Below, in pieces: positions 56,901 through 64,000 of a stretch of 64,000 nucleotides of DNA. Source of the DNA: Alentia gelatinosa (Eukaryota; Annelida; Polychaeta; Phyllodocida; Polynoidae); the NCBI GenBank assembly GCA_950022655.1, contig OX465584.1:46296723-46360722 (forward strand), written 5' to 3'. The position numbers were made by a program, and so were the translations under genes. Position 1 is the first letter of the stretch. Each line of letters starts with the position of its first letter. The notes beneath the pieces are model-generated. The model did no database searches and was not told the DNA's origin. It worked only from the letters and a program-made list of their open reading frames with translations.

Positions 56901-59900
56901 AGTATTGATATGAAAAACCTCATTTTTCATCACATCTCTTTGAGAAGCTGTAAATACACAAAAGATTATACAAAAGCAGGTCTACTAGAGTTCAAATCTG
57001 AGTATCCCTCTCTACATTCAGGGTCATCTGAGATGTTAACCTAGCAAACAAAACATTGAGTTATCTGGTCATAAAAGTTAAAAAATATTTTATGTATGCT
57101 GACATCGAGAATAAATGCGTGTAAGAAACTGTAAACGGGCTCTGTCAATGATAACGTTGCTTGTTGATTACTCTTTTCATAGCTTGATGTAACATGTTTG
57201 CTTGTCCCTAGATCTGGAAGTCCGTCAAGGAAGGCAAGGACGAGGTACGCAAACCACTCTCTACCACTAGGGGGCGATGGCAGGAAATGACACATATCAA
57301 AGTCATACAAAATATACTAACTGGTTCACGTGTAAGCCGATACGGACGCGCACTGTTCACTTAACCAGTACCATAAGCAACAGTTGCGGGGTATGCCTAG
57401 GCTCTACCCCCGTGTGCTCTCACTCATCTCGGGAATAGATCTTCAGATATTCTGAAATTGGCCGATTCTCCTCAGTCGTCGGCTGTAGCTGCGAATCCTC
57501 GTAAACCCTTAGTTACAAAAAGAGGGGGATATCTATTATGATTCACTGGAATTGAAGGGCGGAAAATATCAATTACACAAAATTCCCATGTAGGGCCATT
57601 CTTCTGGTCTGTTTTTAGAAATCTGTCGATAACATTTTGGGGATACAGAACAACGTTGAGCCAACTGCGTGTTTCTGTGTCACTAGCACGAGCATTTCAC
57701 AGAGAAACGCTAACTCACGGAAACAGTTGCCTGTTTTCCTGCCTATAGCAGCCCCAGTAACGTTTTCTCTATCCTGTAGACGCATTAGTCCAGTCTCCCT
57801 GAAATTTATATAATAAATATTTCTCAGATTTAGATTTTGCTCTGTTTTTCACCCATTCCCTCATTGTGCCCATTGTACCAGTCGATTTTTGTCTTCGCTT
57901 TCGCTATACCTCATGTAGCCACGTAGGCGATGCAAGCCTCGCTCTGGGTAGACTCTAGGCCCATTATTTTCCGTACACATGCCCCCTTTTCACATTTTTT
58001 AGGCTTTAGCTGTTTGATTTTTTGGATGTAGCTAACATTGTAGTAGTATTAACTCCGAATGAGACTTAGATTTAAGGCTAATATGTTTTCTCAGTTTTGG
58101 GGATGACAGTCGTTGGTCGTCCTCTCTCACTGTTCTCCTTGGCTTTTTTCTATATCTTCCTCCAACAGGGTGCCGTCTTGTTGGGGAACATGCATGAGGA
58201 GTTCTCTCTTTGACAACTACAACTTACACCAGACTCTGCTTCGTTTGGAAACCGCACTCTCTGGTTTCTCCAACCCAATCCTGAGACATAATTGATGATA
58301 AATATAATAAGATAATCCAATTCTCCCATATGTAGAACTTTTTGATGCCATGTCATGTTTCGTCTCTATAAGGCACATAGTTGTTCCAATTCGACATAAT
58401 TTGCGCCATTCAAATCAATAACTGCAGCAGGCGCCGCCGGCAAAAGCTCAAGGTATATTTTGGGTGCAGTGTCAATTCAGAATAATAATTAAGTGAGGGA
58501 AGGGTGTGATCTGTTGATAAACAATAATTGTGCACTAATTGAAATAATTTGATTAAGAATATGTTTTGACATCAAATTCTGTGCTATACTACTAAAGCAT
58601 GACAAAGAAAAATAATAATTACTGTGGGGCTGTTTTGCTCGGACGCCGAAAAGTAGAGGTGCGTGAGAACCCGCAAGGTTAATATTTCCTGACCGGGGCC
58701 ACTAGACAAGTAATGTTAATATCCGTGTACCATTCCGTCTTTGGCCGAGCTTAAAGAATATGCACAATGGCGTATCACAACAACCAACAACCAACCACAA
58801 CTGCCGGAACTATTTCCGCGGAGAACTGGTGGTCGTTGAATATTTTAAGTCGTACATGAAGACCGTACCAACGAAGCCCAGGGACGATGTAGGTTAACTT
58901 TAATCAACAGTTATGGACGACCTTTGGTCAGATAGAACAGTATTAGCTGAACGAGCTTGAACATTATCTAACAATAACCCTCCTGCGAGGTCTCCTTGTA
59001 CACTGTCCTTTCGCTGGCATAAGTTATCCAACGACCCCCTGAATCGTTCGAAAGTACGCGCTCCTGTGTGAGAGGTGGGAACGTATATCACAGACCTCAC
59101 AGACGAGAAGTGGCATAAAGCTGTGTTGAGATGGACGCACAGGAGTCCAGAACACTGCATGCACGTCTAGTTTCAACCTTTGCATACAGAGAATTCTGAA
59201 AAATCCTCCACATATTCTTGTTAAATTTAGGAGAGTATTAATCAAGGTTGACGCCCAAATATCCTTGTTAAATTCAGAAGATTAATAGAGGTAGACACCC
59301 AAATAAAACCTTCATCTGAGTACTAATGATTACAGTGTTTGGCGCTAGAAAACAGTGTGCTAATTTCTGTGACTCGTTCGTTTAGACTGCAGTGAGGTTT
59401 CCGGCTTTTCACCAGTAGTCATTGGTTGCTACGGTTTTTTTTCCTTCTCAAAGTGATAATGACGCCTTTAATATTGCTGGAGCGGCAGTATGTTTTGTTT
59501 GACTTTGCTGAGTGGCGTTGATATATTCACTCCATGCTGGTAGACAGTGAATCTGTGGCCTTGACCCTTGCTGTAGTAGAAAGGTGTCGGGCGTTAAAAC
59601 TAATAACTTCTTAAGCCTTTTTTGTTGCATTTCATTTGTAGCTAAAGTTAAGATGTAATCTCATTTCATTCAGTTTGCTAAGAATCCTACTATCTATAAC
59701 TCGTGTATAGGTTACAACCAAAAGAAATGAATCTGTATTTCTGGTACTACTTAGTTTTTTTCATGGTTCTGTTTGAGATCAATACTGAATGGATTTTGTT
59801 TGTTTCCCTCATTCAGATATGGCAGTCCGTGAAAGAAGCCAACCCGAGTTTATCAGTGTGCGAAATAGGAGCCACGATTGGGAAGATGTGGAGAGAGCTC

Positions 59901-62153
59901 GATGACGTCACAAAACAGAAATACAATGAGGACTTCATTCAGGATAAGGTGGGTTCAACTATGCTGCCTTTTAGTAAAACCATTACTATTTCGCTGCGGT
60001 GTTTTCCTTCATATTAAAACCCATTTTTTCTATCATATTAAAACACATTAAAAAAAAGAAGAGAAGACAACGTGTTATCTCAGACAAACTACATCCACTC
60101 AGGAATTAATTCATATAATTTAACATGAGGTGTCCTTTATGTGTATTGACGCTTTCAGGCGACAAAGCATACAACCTGTAATTAGGAAGTAGGTAGGCTT
60201 CACTTGGAACATAGTCATGTTAACTTGTTCTAGTATTATTTTGTTATTGTTGCATTGTTGTTGTTTTGTTTAGAAAACAAAATTGACAAAAGTTAAATAC
60301 GGGGATGCAAGTTTTCCTATAAATGACGGAATTCCGACATTTCATATAGATCGGCAACACTCTCTGAGTTAGAATATATATCAATTCATAGCCATTTGGT
60401 TCCGAAATAATGTTTAAATGTAGTAAATCTAGAGTGTTGGATTTTCAGTGATTTCATTCTGTTAGGTACCTTGTGAGTTATAAATGATTCATTTTTTATA
60501 AGCGGCTAAAATTTCAGATTGTTTTTTCATTCTGGTCTTTCATCCCCGAAAATAATAAAGTGTCTTTTCGTTGGCCGTCAAATGATCGTTAGTTTCATAC
60601 TAGCATGAAGGGGACAAAGAAAATATTTTTTCCAATTCTTTTGGGGCAGATGATTAAATGTTTTTATCTCTGTCCTCAAAAAAATATGTTTGAAGAAAAA
60701 AATTATATTTGGATAAGTTAAGTGTTTGCTATAGGTAAGTAAAAACCAACTTAGCTATTAAAGTAAGACGTTCATTTTTTACCTTCAGGTGCGGTATGAT
60801 GAAGAGCTACAAGCTTACTTGAAGCTCACAGGCCTACAAGCATCTGACCTGGCCAAACCAAAAGGAAGGAAGAAGACGGATGCCAGCAAAGCCCGTCCTA
60901 ACCACCAGGCGGCTACACCTCCACCTAGCCAGGCCATGAACGTGGCCAGTCAACAGGGCGGGCTCAACATCCCCCAGATGCCGCCACCAGGCTACCCAGG
61001 TCAGCCCATGGGCATGCAGCTACCGAACTTTCCCGCGAGCCCTCAAGCGTCAGTGTCCGGCGCTCTGCCACATTTCTCACAAATCTGGACGACAGGCCAA
61101 TTCGAGGGCCAGGCTGGCCAGATGATGATGTTGAACGCGCAGGGTCAACCGGTGCAGATACCCAACGGGCAGGCGGCTGCCATGGCCTTTTTCCAGCCCC
61201 AGCTCCAACAACTGCAGCAGCAGGCCCAGCAGGTTCAACAGCAGCAAGCCGAACAGCAAGCCAGTGCTTCTGATCAGATGACCTCCTCCTTCAACGGCAG
61301 CCCTCAAGCCTCGGCATCGCCACACTTAAACAGTGCCTCGCCAGTGGCAGGGGACCAGCAGGCAACAACAGCACCTCCCACGTATGAACAGCAGCAACAA
61401 CAGCAGCAGGCTGGCCAGTTCGAGAGATGGGCACTGCACCAACAGGTGTTGGAGCAGCAGCAACTTGCCGCCCAGCAGAACTTCCAGCACGAATCTCAGG
61501 GTGTTAGCGATGGCAGTGAAGCTAAGGCGTCACCACAGAGTCAACTATCTGAGACGAACAGCCCTGCCCCGCCTGCATCCACGACTGCCGTGGACTCATT
61601 GGATCAAAACCAGAGCATCACAAGCCCTGCCGGCGACAGCAACTCCGTTGGTTCAGTGACCCCTGATGGCCAGGCCACCCCACAGCAGCAACAATACGCC
61701 TCAGCCCACAACAACTTCAACAGCTACGCCAACTTCCCATGGGGGAACTTCCCACAAGCAGTGCAAGCCCAGGTCCAGGCGGACTCACAGGCCAACACAG
61801 ATGCCAATGGGAAACCAGTGTTCAGTAAAGAGAGCATCAAGGACAGCGAATTGCTGCATCTACGCAACGCACTCTCCGAGAAGACGAAAAAGGTACAGCT
61901 GCTGGAGCAGGAAGTCGAGAAGGCAATCAACATCATTGAGCAGCTGAAGGCAGAGAACCAGCAGCTCAGGGCGCATGCCCAGGTACAGGCGCAGGCTCAA
62001 GCACAAATGCAGGCTCAAACACAGGCCCAAGCGCAGGCCCAAGCACAGGCCCAAGCACAAGCCCAAGCACAGGCGCAGGCTGCAAACCAACTTAATATGG
62101 GGTTGCAGCGGTCCCCGCAGACACCGGCCAACTCGTCACCAGCACCCATGTGA
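53852..62153 (+). CDS. SMARCE1/BAF57-type HMG-box protein with Q-rich tail (5' end missing)
   Basis: Firm exons at 53852-53942, 59817-59948 and 60789-62153 give 528 residues, with no start codon found. The HMG box begins at PKPPRRPLTPYMRYSKS, very close to the PKPPDKPLMPYMRYS of SMARCE1, and continues IWQSVKEANPSLSVCEIGAT, IGKMWRELDD and YDEELQAYLK. In SMARCE1 this box binds DNA without sequence preference as part of SWI/SNF (BAF) chromatin remodellers. The rest differs: I see none of the conserved SMARCE1 segments after the box (the NHRLI and RMQVLKRQ blocks). Instead come a Lys-rich patch, about 300 residues rich in Q, A, S and P, a coiled coil (about residues 350-397 of the last exon) and an (Ala-Gln) run. 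It may be a SMARCE1 paralogue or a lineage-altered orthologue. Nuclear location is likely. Confidence 0.8.
55988..56147. mobile_element. GGGGCCAT-ended TIR element, copy 1
   Basis: GGGGCCATCGATAAAGTATG then TACGCA opens it, and TGCGTACCAACTCAATGGATGGCCC closes it in inverse. TTTCCGAAATTTTGGACCCCC lies inside. The same end pair occurs at 56668-56835. Confidence 0.65.
56285..56530 (+). repeat. Minisatellite, about 20-25-bp unit (TGTGGCCTGAA)
   Basis: Imperfect copies of ACCATGTGGCCTGAATRGSC recur from 56296, with an unrelated break at about 56415-56465. Confidence 0.7.
56668..56835. mobile_element. GGGGCCAT-ended TIR element, copy 2
   Basis: GGGGCCATCCATTAAGTACT and CATACTTTATGGATGG are inverted ends. 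AAATTTCGGAAATTTTGCGT and AAATTTCAGAAATTCTGCGT repeat inside. It contains a 16-G run at 56700-56715. Confidence 0.7.
57212..57244 (+). CDS. Microexon candidate, duplicate of the start of the next HMG exon
   Basis: A 33-nt in-frame segment, IWKSVKEGKDE, lies between an acceptor (TTGCTTGTCCCTAG ending at 57211) and a donor (GTACGC at 57245). The next firm exon begins IWQSVKEANPS. The first 21 nt differ at only four positions and six of the first seven residues agree. It is phase 0 at both ends, so it could be spliced in without breaking the frame, adding 11 residues in helix 1 of the HMG box. It may be an alternative exon or a decaying exon duplicate. Confidence 0.45.
59817..59948 (+). CDS. HMG-box gene exon, core of the box
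   Basis: The acceptor CCCTCATTCAG ends at 59816 and the donor is GTGGGT at 59949. 44 codons, phase 0 at both ends: IWQSVKEANPSLSVCEIGAT, IGKMWRELDDVTKQKYNEDF, IQDK. The two Trp residues and the IG..MWREL spacing are those of HMG boxes. Confidence 0.92.
60300..60545 (+). repeat. Dispersed repeat family R5, copy 4
   Basis: It opens GGGGATGCAAGTTTTCCTAT and continues ACATTTCATATAGATCGGCA, TATATATCAATTCATAGCC and TTCCGAAATAATG. It is the best match to 5935-6115 and lies about 240 nt before the last exon. Confidence 0.75.
60789..62153 (+). CDS. HMG-box gene last exon, Q/A-rich tail
   Basis: The acceptor TTTTTTACCTTCAG ends at 60788. 454 codons, then TGA. VRYDEELQAYLKLTG ends the box; KPKGRKK is a likely nuclear localisation signal. 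A long Q/S/P/A-rich region follows. The heptad segment LLHLRNALSEKTKKVQLLEQ, EVEKAINIIEQLKAENQQL forms a leucine zipper, and an (AQ)n run lies at about 61976-62083. Q codons mix CAG and CAA. The coding sense is supported by the clean frame and sharp rise in GC. Confidence 0.93.
   Translation: MRYDEELQAYLKLTGLQASDLAKPKGRKKTDASKARPNHQAATPPPSQAMNVASQQGGLNIPQMPPPGYPGQPMGMQLPNFPASPQASVSGALPHFSQIWTTGQFEGQAGQMMMLNAQGQPVQIPNGQAAAMAFFQPQLQQLQQQAQQVQQQQAEQQASASDQMTSSFNGSPQASASPHLNSASPVAGDQQATTAPPTYEQQQQQQQAGQFERWALHQQVLEQQQLAAQQNFQHESQGVSDGSEAKASPQSQLSETNSPAPPASTTAVDSLDQNQSITSPAGDSNSVGSVTPDGQATPQQQQYASAHNNFNSYANFPWGNFPQAVQAQVQADSQANTDANGKPVFSKESIKDSELLHLRNALSEKTKKVQLLEQEVEKAINIIEQLKAENQQLRAHAQVQAQAQAQMQAQTQAQAQAQAQAQAQAQAQAQAANQLNMGLQRSPQTPANSSPAPM
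61976..62083 (+). repeat. GCNCAR hexanucleotide repeat coding (Ala-Gln)n
   Basis: About 17-18 Ala-Gln or near-equivalent dipeptides (with single Val, Met and Thr replacements) encoded by mixed GCN and CAR codons, just after the coiled coil. Confidence 0.9.
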
Positions 62154-63915
62154 GCAGGAGACTGTTACACACTATGTAAAGTTTATCCATGTGTTTTTTC
62201 AGACGCCTCGCTGCATCACAGGTTTCTGCATGCTGCTCCACCCTGTATACCAGAGAGTATAGATACAGGGCTGGTCGGATCACAGAATCCGCTTGGAATC
62301 TGAGCGAAAAACCTCCCAAACAAAATACCTACAGAGACGTATGATAATGATGATGTATCAGATGTGTTAGGTGCGCAAGATGGCAGCCAAGAGCGAGGCC
62401 TATACAGTATGGTGCACTGGCCACATTCACACATGGTCCGTGAGTTAAGAAATGGGATACTACAGGTTCACAGATAAACCACCAGCCAGGAAAGTATGAT
62501 AACATATCTTTTTACACACACAGAGACTGAGCTTGGGACACTTGTCCACCTGGAATCGCTTCTACTTGCTCAGATTCCCGTAGACTTCCACTACAACTAT
62601 TAATACTATTACTATTATTATATTATTAATTATTATTATTATTATATCGTCATACTGACCACACCCTAGGTGCAGGCACAACTTGGAGAGATGATTCATA
62701 GTTTATCATTTCATCATCAGTGTCGCGTTGATCAGATCTGCTTACGGTATCTGGGGATGATCTGAAGAGGACTGTAGGCTTCCGGCAGTGGTACTTAAAA
62801 GCGCTGTTATACAGCGTACCATCCTCCAGCCCAGCGCAGCCCCTTAGTGGCTGCCCGCCTTCTCTTTGTTTTCGGACTGACGACTCAAAGTCTCGACCTT
62901 CTAGTGTTTATTTTTGAAGGGGGAAATGCAGAATATGAAATATGTATGTCTAGCGCAACTCGGTCCACACAGTCGATAGCTGTTAGTGTTACGATGCAAA
63001 ACGAGGGGGATTCTTAGCTAACTCTGAATGACTAGTATGATGGTTAGTGGCAGAGTGAGTGATAGAGTTAACGGTTGTAATTGTTCATACGCGCGTTAAT
63101 CACTACCAACTTTTCTAGCAATGTATACCACCGGCCCTACCCCCTGGATGCTGGTTAGTTTGTTGGAGTATTTTTTTTTTCTCTCATTCTCTCTCTAGCG
63201 GTTCAATTCAAATGTAAATTTTCAAGTCAGATATGTCCTTTTTATACACACAGATATTATTAGAATTATACAAAAAGGAACCGTGTTCCCACAGAAGTTC
63301 ATATTTAGACTAATAATGAAATACTCAAAAGTGTGAGTTACAAGTGCAAATTAAATTATGGAGCGTTTGAAAGGTGTTCGTGCCGATCCAGTCTTCCTCA
63401 AATTATTATTCAGAGACTCGGTGGACTACTGTGATCCCATTAGAGACCATGTAATGGCTTTTCTAGTGTTCCTAGATCCACGTCCTCATTTTCTTGGTTG
63501 ATCACTTCCTCGTCAAGCCGACTGTCTGCCTTACTGGATACGTACAGGGTATTATAGGCTACGGTGATCATCTCGTTAATGACCACACATTGTTATCCCA
63601 CACATACGCAATCTACGAGTGAAGTTTTAAGCCAGTCATTTCATGCTAACCTGACTTTGCTCTGTTCCTCGTTTGCATCGCTATAAAGACGCAACCTGTT
63701 AACTAAAGAAGTCACAATGAGTTAATTTTACAGCAGGTTACCCAGACTGTACTGGGGAGTTTTTTTTTTTTTTTTTTTTTATACAAGTAGTATTATTAGA
63801 TATATTTTCCCCCTGTGACACATAGAAGTGTGATTAAGCTTATATTGCTTTGTATACTGACGGTTCTAAGCGGTTTTGATATTGGAAGGAAATAAAATAA
63901 GAACTCTTTCTGACG
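62154..63915 (+). other. 3' UTR of the HMG-box gene
   Basis: No further coding frame of interest. It contains a (TTA)n tract at 62597-62646 and a T-run at 63759-63781. It probably ends after AATAAA at 63891-63896. Confidence 0.55.
63891..63896 (+). terminator. AATAAA poly(A) signal
   Basis: Canonical hexamer in GGAAATAAAATAAG, about 1.7 kb after the stop. Earlier signals in the UTR are less clear. Confidence 0.5.
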
Positions 63916-64000
63916 GCAAAGATGTTAAAACTGCAGTTCATCTGTAATTGGCATCAACAGAATGTGTGGCAGTTCAGTGAGTTAGTTCATGCACAAAATG

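Larger units (their letters stand above)
54000..59816 (+). other. Intron between the first two HMG exons
   Basis: It contains the GGCC minisatellite, two GGGGCCAT-ended elements, G-runs and the microexon candidate at 57212, each listed separately. An open minus-strand frame at 58900-59160 has no recognised content. No nested gene found. Confidence 0.5.

Noticed and set aside
61077..61325. Leu-rich minus-strand frames opposite the Q-rich exon
   Set aside because: CAG/CAA read on the other strand gives Leu; an artefact of the Q tracts.

Overview
The window is animal nuclear DNA with spliced genes. Introns have GT..AG borders, are up to several kb long and are packed with short transposon-like repeats. 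Three protein genes are supported: an SR splicing factor of the SRSF7/9G8 type, myotrophin, and a SMARCE1-type HMG-box protein. The AT-rich background, dense foldback and terminal-inverted-repeat elements, minisatellites and non-LTR retrotransposon fragments fit a lophotrochozoan invertebrate, perhaps a mollusc. That placement is an inference. There is no bacterial operon, CRISPR array or rRNA, and I recognise no intact tRNA.

Layout. 1-7,000 (+): SRSF7-like gene with six coding exons (1953-6301), an RRM, a CCHC zinc knuckle and an RS tail. A possible poison cassette exon lies in its second coding intron. 7,000-13,200: no recognised gene, only repeats, plus the unplaced 3' UTR of the next gene. 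13,223-21,896 (-): myotrophin, four coding exons, 117 aa, tail-to-tail with the SR gene. Its 6.3 kb first intron holds a palindrome-bearing TIR element, a 264-bp MITE and a three-level nest of retroelements. 22,000-39,700: repeats (a 2.3-kb direct-repeat pair, an internally deleted LINE, minisatellites) and one CpG-rich block (31.4-32.0 kb) that looks like an unassigned promoter. 39,740-39,835 (+): a perfect E2F-type site followed by a short ATG-containing exon with a good donor. This may start the third gene. 40,000-53,800: minisatellites, foldbacks and no convincing exon. 53,852-62,153 (+): SMARCE1-type HMG-box gene, three firm exons with the 5' end unresolved, and a long Q/A-rich last exon with a coiled coil and an Ala-Gln repeat. 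Its 3' UTR runs to about 63.9 kb.

The three genes do not form a pathway. They act separately in splicing and mRNA export, in actin-capping-protein control and growth signalling, and in chromatin remodelling. The points most worth checking are a 33-nt microexon candidate at 57,212 that repeats the start of the HMG-box helix encoded 2.6 kb downstream, the unusual tail of the HMG-box protein, and the SR-gene poison-exon candidate.
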